A stretch of DNA of 5,268 nt, from assembly GCA_900556245.1 (NCBI GenBank), contig USOC01000099.1, positions 1 through 5,268 of the forward strand, given 5' to 3'. Below the pieces are notes generated by a model. The model did not search any database, was not told where the DNA came from, and worked only from the letters and a program-made list of their open reading frames with translations. Every line of letters begins with the position of its first letter. The first letter of the stretch is position 1. The stretch comes from an uncultured Prevotellaceae bacterium (GTDB lineage: Bacteria > Bacteroidota > Bacteroidia > Bacteroidales > Muribaculaceae). The position numbers and the translations under genes were made by a program. Of this stretch, positions 1 through 5,268 are shown in pieces.

Positions 1-32
1 TATTTCAATTGCATATCTAGATAATTTTAAAG

Positions 33-1229
33 TTATTCCCAGGTATAGTTTGCCGCCTTCGAAGCTCTCATCCGATAGGAGATATCGACAATCGGACGAG
101 CAAGTCGCAAAAACGGGATTGACAGAGACAAGGCCGGAGCAAGCAGCAAACGAGCAATCCGCCGGTAACAAAGAATGTGAATAATCGCCTCCGACAAAAA
201 AGCGAATAATGCGACTGCGCCAATCGCCAGACCTTTCTCCCATACGCCATCAAGGGAAAGGCACGCTCCATAAACCACGGCCAACAGCGCAAGCAGCCAA
301 AGCAGATACAGACCGATATCGGACAGCCAAACCGTGATGCTGCCTACACTTCTCACCTGCTTCAGCGTAAAGAAGCGATGCTCTTTGTCCCGACGAAATT
401 GAACCGAAAAATCAGCGCACGATTCAGTCAAGACAGCCTCTTCCGAAAATTCGACTGCCACCTCACGTCCGCGGGAAATTTCCGAAACGAAAATATCATC
501 GTCACCATATTTCATGTCGAGCGTTGAAGAGAAACCTTTGTTGTCGAAAAACAATTGCTTGCGATAGGCTATATTCCCGCCGTTACCGCGATAGACATGC
601 CCGCGAGCAGCCGCAGTCAGATAGCGCGAAGTTGAAGTCACTTCGTCGTAAGCCCGATAGCGATGACCAAACCCACGGTCTGCTTCATAGTCATGGCGAA
701 CAGCTCCCAACACTATATCCGCCGACTCGCCAAAATGCCGGGCTATCGACCTAAGCCACAATCTGCCGGAAGGAACACATCCTGCTGAAGTAATGACTAC
801 TATATCGTTTTTTGCAGCCTTGATTCCCAAGGTAATCGCCAGTTTCCGCTTTGAAACATTCGATGAACTTCGAGGGACAAACGTCGTCCGCAGACCTGGG
901 AAACGTCCTGACAATCGCGTCAAAGCATCATTCACGTCTTCAGAGCCGCCTACGTTGACAATAATCACCTCGAAATCCGGATAATCCTGTTCCATAATCC
1001 GCGGGATGTTTCTTTCCAACGACTGCGCGTCACAATTAAACGTATGAACGATAACCGATAAGGAGGGTACAGACAGACGCCCGTCGTCCGCATCAACGAC
1101 TGTCGCATACCTCCGCATCAACGAGAACCGACGCAACGAACGGACAGCAAGCGCAGAGGCAACTAACAAAATCAACATCAAGGCCAAGGCCTCATATACT
1201 GATATTTCGAATGGCAGAAAACTTTCCAT
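33..1229 (-). CDS. Membrane-anchored GT2-family glycosyltransferase-like protein, catalytic motifs altered
   Basis: The 398-residue protein has a GT2 (GT-A fold) domain between membrane segments: one N-terminal helix (about residues 9-30), the GT2 domain (about 55-285), and three C-terminal hydrophobic segments (about 300-322, 333-354, 358-377). Family features include the opening PSLSVIVHTFN (55-65), QDYPDFEVIIV (81-91), SKRKLAITLGIKAAK (126-140), the acceptor-side GDDD (242-245) and a Q-x-RR-type stretch (277-280). Members transfer a sugar from a nucleotide donor to a lipid-linked or membrane acceptor on the cytoplasmic face. Oddly, the Asp expected after VN in the usual VNDGS motif is Val (VNVGGSED, 91-98), and the DXD motif reads S-A-G (148-150). 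The reading frame is intact, so this is not simple decay. The start was chosen because the hydrophobic anchor follows directly; no Shine-Dalgarno sequence is seen. It is divergent from the export operon. Family assignment is firm; substrate and activity are unknown, and it could be a pseudoenzyme. Confidence 0.88.
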   Translation of the reverse strand: MESFLPFEISVYEALALMLILLVASALAVRSLRRFSLMRRYATVVDADDGRLSVPSLSVIVHTFNCDAQSLERNIPRIMEQDYPDFEVIIVNVGGSEDVNDALTRLSGRFPGLRTTFVPRSSSNVSKRKLAITLGIKAAKNDIVVITSAGCVPSGRLWLRSIARHFGESADIVLGAVRHDYEADRGFGHRYRAYDEVTSTSRYLTAAARGHVYRGNGGNIAYRKQLFFDNKGFSSTLDMKYGDDDIFVSEISRGREVAVEFSEEAVLTESCADFSVQFRRDKEHRFFTLKQVRSVGSITVWLSDIGLYLLWLLALLAVVYGACLSLDGVWEKGLAIGAVALFAFLSEAIIHILCYRRIARLLLAPALSLSIPFLRLARPIVDISYRMRASKAANYTWE

Positions 1230-1238
1230 AATGCATCT

Positions 1239-1253
1239 TGATTTCAGAAATCA
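1239..1253. repeat. Perfect 7-bp inverted repeat upstream of the glycosyltransferase start
   Basis: The arms TGATTTC and GAAATCA are perfectly complementary around a single central A. The repeat ends 9 bp before the minus-strand start codon at 1229. In the minus-strand mRNA it could fold as a 6-bp stem with a 3-nt loop over the ribosome-binding region, or as DNA it could be a small operator. It is AT-rich and weak, so a chance origin is possible. Confidence 0.4.
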
Positions 1254-1295
1254 CAGGCCGACAGCATCTCTCACAAGGCTCTTCGCAACGAATTT

Positions 1296-1307
1296 GAACC
1301 CTGGTTC
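1296..1307. repeat. Short dyad in the glycosyltransferase leader
   Basis: GAACC and GGTTC flank a 2-bp centre, giving a 12-bp near-palindrome. It lies roughly 10-20 bp downstream of the transcription start inferred for the minus-strand promoter, a position where a repressor could bind. The only evidence is the symmetry itself. Confidence 0.25.
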
Positions 1308-1322
1308 TGTCTCCTATACCTG

Positions 1323-1330
1323 CAAAGTTA
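1323..1330 (-). promoter_or_regulatory. Putative Bacteroidota -7 box for the glycosyltransferase gene
   Basis: Read on the minus strand this is TAACTTTG followed by CA, an exact fit to the TAnnTTTG -7 consensus of the Bacteroides primary sigma factor. It would start transcription near 1316-1319, giving a leader of about 87 nt. No TTTG -33 element is seen at the expected distance. It forms a perfect 8-bp inverted repeat with the plus-strand box at 1344-1351. Confidence 0.45.
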
Positions 1331-1343
1331 TAGAAAAAATCAC

Positions 1344-1351
1344 TAACTTTG
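1344..1351 (+). promoter_or_regulatory. Putative Bacteroidota -7 box for the export operon
   Basis: TAACTTTG on the plus strand matches TAnnTTTG exactly. Transcription would start near 1356-1359, leaving a leader of about 76 nt before the start codon at 1434. A canonical -33 TTTG is not visible; the expected position (about 1320-1324) overlaps the oppositely directed box, so the two promoters would compete for overlapping DNA. Confidence 0.45.
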
Positions 1352-1357
1352 TTCCCC

Positions 1358-1380
1358 AATTCGTCGAGTAAAAACGAATT
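1358..1380 (+). repeat. Inverted repeat at the predicted 5' end of the export-operon mRNA
   Basis: AATTCGT and ACGAATT form a perfect 7-bp stem with a 9-nt loop. If transcription starts near 1358, the hairpin would sit at the extreme 5' end of the message, where such stems can protect mRNA. It is not followed by a T-tract, so it does not look like a terminator. The rest of the leader to 1433 is AT-rich and shows no other site that I recognise. Confidence 0.35.
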
Positions 1381-1433
1381 CTGCACATAATAAACTGAAC
1401 TAGACTGACGTTAATATAAAAACAATTCAAATT

Positions 1434-2246
1434 ATGAAATCATCGGTTCTCAAAATATTCAGCCTAACCATTCTGTCAACACTTTTATTTGCCTGCAAAT
1501 CCGCAGACAACCTGACATATTTCAAAAATTCCGACCAATTTGTCTCACAAGAGAAAACGGTAGATTATACTCTGAAGCTCCAGCCCTCCGACGAGTTGGT
1601 CATCACAGTCAATTCGCTCGTTCCGGAAGCGACAGCCCCCTACAATCTGCCTCTTGTCAATCCGGCAAAAGAAGGGGAAGTAAGCATGACTAGCACTCCG
1701 CAAAACCAAACCTACGTCATCGACACAGAAGGCTTTATCGACTTCCCTTTATTGGGAAAGATTCCGGCAGCAGGAAAGACAACCGAACAACTGGCAGACT
1801 TGCTGGAAGAAAAAATCGCGAAAGAAGTCGACGAACCTGCCGTCAAAGTGAAATTGGTCAACTTTAAGGTCAACGTTTTGGGCGAAGTGACAAAACCCGG
1901 TGCCATCGAGGTGAAAAGCGAACGCTTCTCCGTGCTTGACGCAATTGCCGCCGCAGAAGATTTGACCGTCTATGGCGAACGCCACAATGTACTGCTAATC
2001 CGGGAAATCGATGGCAAAAAAGAGTTTCACAGACTTGACCTTGCGGATGCGGGAATCGTCGAATCGCCCTACTTCTATATGCAGCAAAACGACGTTATCT
2101 ATGTCGAACCGAACAAAATCCGTTCAGACAATTCAAAATACAACCAGAACAATGCCTTCAAAGTGACCGTCGTTTCGACTGTTGTCAGCGCATTGTCGGT
2201 TATTGCATCTTTAGTTATTGCACTGACCATCAACAACAACAAATAA
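1434..2246 (+). CDS. wza: Wza-type polysaccharide export outer-membrane lipoprotein
   Basis: The 270-residue protein starts with a lipoprotein signal peptide: a charged N-terminus, a hydrophobic core and the lipobox LFAC, with Cys21 as the lipidated residue (Phe at -2 is less common). A polysaccharide-export domain covers about residues 44-145, including LKLQPSDELVITV (47-59), the YVIDTEGFIDFPLLGKI stretch (94-110) and the GKTTEQLADLLEEKI helix (114-128). A SLBB-type beta-grasp unit follows at about 146-225 (VNVLGEVTKPGAIEV, then the closing QQNDVIYVEPNK). A hydrophobic helix at about 243-266 ends the protein, in the place of the membrane-spanning C-terminal helix of E. coli Wza. Family members form an oligomeric channel through which capsule or exopolysaccharide leaves the cell. 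The protein is shorter than E. coli Wza (about 380 residues), with one clear SLBB unit, as is usual in Bacteroidota. It is first in the operon, 13 bp before the polymerase gene. Confidence 0.93.
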   Translation: MKSSVLKIFSLTILSTLLFACKSADNLTYFKNSDQFVSQEKTVDYTLKLQPSDELVITVNSLVPEATAPYNLPLVNPAKEGEVSMTSTPQNQTYVIDTEGFIDFPLLGKIPAAGKTTEQLADLLEEKIAKEVDEPAVKVKLVNFKVNVLGEVTKPGAIEVKSERFSVLDAIAAAEDLTVYGERHNVLLIREIDGKKEFHRLDLADAGIVESPYFYMQQNDVIYVEPNKIRSDNSKYNQNNAFKVTVVSTVVSALSVIASLVIALTINNNK

Positions 2247-2247
2247 C

Positions 2248-2252
2248 AGGGA
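2248..2252 (+). promoter_or_regulatory. Shine-Dalgarno-like sequence before the polymerase gene
   Basis: AGGGA lies 7 nt before the ATG at 2260. It favours this start over the second in-frame ATG at 2266. Shine-Dalgarno sequences are uncommon in this phylum, and the other genes here lack one, so it may be coincidental. Confidence 0.35.
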
Positions 2253-2259
2253 CTCCGGA

Positions 2260-3558
2260 ATGGCTATGATAAGCATCAGGAAATCCTACTTCTACCTGTT
2301 TACCCTTGCCATCGTCTCAACGATAACGGCTCCGCTGTTGATTCCCATAACCGACGAACTGACTCTTGCGGCATTTGCCACATTGGCCTTGACGGATATG
2401 ATATTCAACCGCAATTTCCGCAGATACAAACTGATGTTTGCGCTCATCGGAGTGATGACATTCTATCTTGCCTACTCTCTGCTGACATCAGCCTACAGCA
2501 TTCCGAAGGCTATGCTTTGGGACTATATCATCCAGTGCAAACCTCTGATTGCCTTCTCCGTGTCCTACGCCATCGCCCCGACTTTTACGCCAAAAGAGAA
2601 GTCGTTTCTGAAATGCGTCTGTCTGGTATTGGCAATGATTGCCTTCATGATTGTAGCCTCCGATATCTACGAAGACGTCATCGCCCACATATATCATTCA
2701 GGATTAATCTGTGCCGGATGCGCAATGGTCTATCTGCTGCTGTCTGTCGATTCGGAAAACCCGGACATCCTGTCAAAGAAAGACCTGCGAACCGTAGTCT
2801 TCATACTTCTGCTTGGTCTTGTATGTACTCGTTCGAAATACTACGGTTTTTTCGTTCTTTGCCTTTACATGCTTTTCATCTACAAACCGGGCACTGTCAA
2901 TCTGAAAAGCATTCGCAACATAGCTGTCGCCCTTTCCCTGGTTGCGTTAATCGTGCTGGTTGCGTGGCAAAAGATTGAATATTATTTCATCACCGGAAAC
3001 TCCGACTCTTTCGATCCGGACGTTATGGAAACTTATGCACGTCCTGTGCTTTACGCCACCTCTTTTTTTGTTTTTGCCGACCATCTGCTGCTCGGCTCCG
3101 GACTGGCTTCTTTCGCCACCTACTTTTCAGGTTCCGACATCTTCTATTCCACGCTCTACCACGAATACGGCATATCTATGCTTTGGGGACTGTCGCCAAC
3201 CTACGACGATTTTATAGCCGACACATTCTACCCCGAACTGGCACAATTCGGACTCATCGGAGTGTTCTTTTTCGTCTTTTTTTGCCGGTGGATATGGAGA
3301 AAATTCCGGATTACGCTGCGTACGCAAGGGTATAGGCTCTTTTCTGTCGGCGTGATGTGCATCGCTTTTTTGGCTATCGACGCCACCGCCGGTTGTTCTG
3401 TCCTTAATGCCTCCGGCGAACTGCTGATGGCCGTGATGGGTATTGTAGCATCAGCCGGTTCCGGCATTCCCAAGCGACAGGTCAAGGATTTGCTGAAGCA
3501 ACCGGCAAACCACATTCTTGAAAATAATAAAACTGAAAAATATGAATACAAATTCTGA
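2260..3558 (+). CDS. wzy: Wzy-like O-antigen/capsule polymerase (O-antigen ligase superfamily)
   Basis: This 432-residue protein is very hydrophobic, with about 11-13 predicted membrane segments from residue 10 to about 400. A large, probably periplasmic loop spans about 240-322. Superfamily features are the segment around TRSKYYG (190-196), matching the conserved T-x-SR-like turn; RPVLYATSFFVFADHLLLGSG (261-281), matching the R-x(n)-PLLGxG region before the large loop; and DTFYPELAQFGLIGVFF (321-337), matching the post-loop 'E-x-G-L-I-G' segment. Wzy enzymes transfer the growing undecaprenyl-linked chain onto a new repeat unit in the periplasm. The His-Asn pair often found before the 'E-x-G-L-I-G' segment in WaaL-type ligases is not seen (Asp-Thr-Phe instead), which favours a polymerase over a ligase; this is inference. 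Position between export and chain-length genes supports a polymerase. Its 3' end overlaps the next gene by 17 bp, so the two are probably translationally coupled. Primary sequence in this family is poorly conserved, so the subtype is uncertain. Confidence 0.78.
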   Translation: MAMISIRKSYFYLFTLAIVSTITAPLLIPITDELTLAAFATLALTDMIFNRNFRRYKLMFALIGVMTFYLAYSLLTSAYSIPKAMLWDYIIQCKPLIAFSVSYAIAPTFTPKEKSFLKCVCLVLAMIAFMIVASDIYEDVIAHIYHSGLICAGCAMVYLLLSVDSENPDILSKKDLRTVVFILLLGLVCTRSKYYGFFVLCLYMLFIYKPGTVNLKSIRNIAVALSLVALIVLVAWQKIEYYFITGNSDSFDPDVMETYARPVLYATSFFVFADHLLLGSGLASFATYFSGSDIFYSTLYHEYGISMLWGLSPTYDDFIADTFYPELAQFGLIGVFFFVFFCRWIWRKFRITLRTQGYRLFSVGVMCIAFLAIDATAGCSVLNASGELLMAVMGIVASAGSGIPKRQVKDLLKQPANHILENNKTEKYEYKF

Positions 3559-5268
3559 CAAAATTGATTTTTCACGCACAATCTACGAGATTAGAAAGCA
3601 CTGGCGGTATTTTCTGATTTCTTTCATTGTGGTCATGGGGATTGCCGTCTTCTACTGGCAGAAAAAAAGCAAAGTCTATGCCTTCCATGCAGAAATGCTG
3701 ATTGAGCAGACAGAAGGGCCGGCCGCCGGAGGCATGATGGCGATGATGAAATCCTTTTCAATGGGTTCGCTGGGAGGTGGTTCGGTCGACGACGAACTTG
3801 TCGTGCTGAAATCCCGGAGCCTGCTCAACCAGCTGATTGCAGAATTAGACTTGAACTATAATTATATCGACAAATCAAGTTTCCGCGACAAGAACCTCTA
3901 TCGCGAAACGCCGGTGAAAATTTGCGCCGACCGCGCTTCTCTCGACAAGATGATCGACGGATTTACCGTCAAACTGACGCTTCACCCCGACGGAACGGCT
4001 GACGCAACAGTGAAAGACGGGATTTTCTCAACCGCATTCGAGGGAAAAAATCTGCAACTTCCTGTAGATTTCAAATATGGAGACAACTCTTTCCGCTTGG
4101 AAAAGACTCCCTTCTTCAAGAAAATCAAGGGAAACTTCGATATGGAAATCGAAGTGGAAGGCACTCAAAAAACAGCGGAGACTATGGAGAAAGTGGCAGA
4201 CGACTATGTTGAAAGCCTGAAGACCAACGTCATTCTGCTGAATTATGAAGACGACAATATCGCTCGCGGGCACGACATTCTGAACACGAAACTGCGTATC
4301 TTCAACGAACGCCGTCTCGAAGAGGAAAAGCAGAAAGCCAACCGGGAAATATCGTTTATCGACGACCGTCTGCAAACACTCATCAGACAACTGGCCGACT
4401 CGGAGAAGAAACTGGAAGAGTTCAAGACCGTTAACGACGTGACAGATCTTAAGACAGAAGCAAAAGTCCTGCTTGAACAAACCAGTGCCAACAAGGCCTC
4501 AATCGTCGGACTCCAGACGCAACTGGCTATCTTCGACATGATTTGCGAATTTCTTGACAATCCCGAAAACCGCTATTCGATGATCCCCGTCACCAGCGGG
4601 CAGGACTATGAAAGCGCTGCCAAGTCAATCGAATCCTACAACCAGCTGATTCTGGAAAGGATGAAGCTCGACATGTCGGCCAAACGCGACAACAAGGCCC
4701 TGCTGTCGCTCAACAAACAGATTGACGCAATGCGCGAAGGTGTGGTGGAGACAATGCGCAAAGCCCGCGAAAGCGCCGAAATTGCTTACAACGACTTCGT
4801 ACGCGAAGACGGCAAATATGCGGTGCGTCTGCGCAAGCTGCCGGCACACGAACGCCAATACCTCAACCTGTTCCGCGACCAGCAGATCAAAAACAACCTC
4901 TATGTCTTCCTGCTGGAACAACGCGAAAGCAACGCTCTTAAATTCGGGGCATCCCCCATCGGACGCATCGTTGACCCGGCTTACAACGACGTAAAGAAAA
5001 TCGCACCGAAAGGCTCAATCATATTGGGATTGGGATTCATCATTTCCATACTTGTTCCTTTGCTCATACTGATAATAAAAGCCATCCGGATGAAACGTAT
5101 CGTCATCAGCAACGACATCGAAAATCTGGCGGGCATGCCCGTTCAGCAGACCGCCGAGGGGGAGTATATCTTCAGCATGGGCGACATCACGGTGCTGTTC
5201 GGTGTGAAGAACAAGGTGCTCTACTGCACGACGGACGCGGCTGTGAAGTCGGCGCTCGACGGTACGAA
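3542..5268 (+). CDS. wzz: Wzz/Wzc-type chain-length determinant (polysaccharide co-polymerase), 3' end beyond the window
   Basis: The frame is open for 575 codons to the window edge with no stop. Membrane helix 1 spans about residues 22-39 in a Wzz N-terminal domain (DFSRTIYEIRKHWRYFL before it, VYAFHAEMLIEQ after it). A Gly/Met-rich stretch follows (59-82), then DDELVVLKSRSLLNQLI (83-99), the usual 'LkSrsll' motif. The periplasmic part includes helical, probably coiled-coil regions (about 240-330 and 385-430). A GNVR-type segment follows (LPAHERQYLNLFRDQ, 433-447; NNLYVFLLEQRES, 451-463), then IVDPAYNDVKKIAPKG before membrane helix 2 (about 493-513). These are hallmarks of PCP-2 proteins that regulate chain length and contact Wza. 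The cytoplasmic tail (514 onward) begins like the kinase linker, but no Walker A motif or EAFR-type motif appears before the edge, so a fused BY-kinase cannot be claimed. The start overlaps wzy by 17 bp and has no Shine-Dalgarno sequence. Confidence 0.92.
   Translation, partial: MNTNSDKIDFSRTIYEIRKHWRYFLISFIVVMGIAVFYWQKKSKVYAFHAEMLIEQTEGPAAGGMMAMMKSFSMGSLGGGSVDDELVVLKSRSLLNQLIAELDLNYNYIDKSSFRDKNLYRETPVKICADRASLDKMIDGFTVKLTLHPDGTADATVKDGIFSTAFEGKNLQLPVDFKYGDNSFRLEKTPFFKKIKGNFDMEIEVEGTQKTAETMEKVADDYVESLKTNVILLNYEDDNIARGHDILNTKLRIFNERRLEEEKQKANREISFIDDRLQTLIRQLADSEKKLEEFKTVNDVTDLKTEAKVLLEQTSANKASIVGLQTQLAIFDMICEFLDNPENRYSMIPVTSGQDYESAAKSIESYNQLILERMKLDMSAKRDNKALLSLNKQIDAMREGVVETMRKARESAEIAYNDFVREDGKYAVRLRKLPAHERQYLNLFRDQQIKNNLYVFLLEQRESNALKFGASPIGRIVDPAYNDVKKIAPKGSIILGLGFIISILVPLLILIIKAIRMKRIVISNDIENLAGMPVQQTAEGEYIFSMGDITVLFGVKNKVLYCTTDAAVKSALDGT

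Noticed and set aside
14..23. 10-bp palindrome TATCTAGATA downstream of the glycosyltransferase stop, as a possible terminator
   Set aside because: It is short, AT-rich and has no loop, and the flanking sequence is cut by the window edge.
1323..1351. Phase-variable invertible promoter of the Bacteroides capsule type
   Set aside because: Invertible capsule promoters are flanked by longer inverted repeats around a larger segment. Here the 8-bp arms are the promoter boxes themselves and enclose only 13 bp; no recombinase gene is in the window.
1192..1386. 64-codon minus-strand reading frame across the intergenic region and the start of the glycosyltransferase gene
   Set aside because: Its start lies upstream of the predicted minus-strand transcription start, it overlaps the real gene in another frame, and its Cys/Arg-rich product resembles no family.
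2517..2978. 153-codon plus-strand reading frame inside wzy
   Set aside because: It is an out-of-frame shadow; the main frame has clear membrane segments and polymerase motifs.
3228..3581. 117-codon antisense reading frame over the wzy/wzz junction
   Set aside because: It is opposite to conserved polymerase sequence and has no recognisable domain or start context.
4028..4480. 150-codon antisense reading frame
   Set aside because: It is fully opposite the coiled-coil part of the chain-length gene, and its composition is that of a shadow of Glu/Lys-rich codons.
3542..5268. Annotation as a full BY-type tyrosine autokinase (Wzc)
   Set aside because: No Walker A, Walker B or Tyr cluster is present in the visible 575 residues; only the co-polymerase part can be supported.
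1..5268. New defence, toxin-antitoxin, CRISPR or mobile-element system
   Set aside because: Coding space is filled by four envelope-polysaccharide genes; no direct-repeat array, transposase, integrase or nuclease motif was seen on either strand.

Overview
The window carries four protein genes of a cell-envelope polysaccharide locus, most likely from the Bacteroidales (Bacteroidota). This placement is inferred from three things: the promoter-like boxes fit the TAnnTTTG consensus of this phylum, most starts lack a Shine-Dalgarno sequence, and the proteins read like the Bacteroides/Prevotella/Muribaculaceae versions of their families. Base composition is intermediate (about half G+C), so no genus can be named.

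Layout: a membrane-anchored family 2 glycosyltransferase-like gene lies on the minus strand (33-1229). A divergent intergenic region of 204 bp follows (1230-1433), rich in short inverted repeats. Three genes then run on the plus strand as an apparent operon: a Wza-type outer-membrane export lipoprotein (1434-2246), a Wzy-like multi-spanning O-antigen/capsule polymerase (2260-3558), and a Wzz/Wzc-type chain-length co-polymerase (3542 to beyond the window end, no stop seen). Spacing is 13 bp between the first two, and the last two overlap by 17 bp.

The plus-strand genes fit a Wzx/Wzy-dependent pathway. Wzy would join lipid-linked repeat units on the periplasmic face of the inner membrane, the Wzz protein would set chain length and bridge the periplasm, and Wza would form the outer-membrane exit. 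The flippase and the other glycosyltransferases would have to lie outside the window. The divergent glycosyltransferase could build the repeat unit, but its two nucleotide-sugar-binding acidic motifs are replaced, so its activity is doubtful.

I found no RNA gene, insertion sequence, CRISPR array or defence module. The window is mainly a recognisable polysaccharide polymerisation and export locus. The points most worth a second look are the apparently degenerate glycosyltransferase, the symmetrical divergent promoter region, and the unusual cytoplasmic tail of the chain-length protein.
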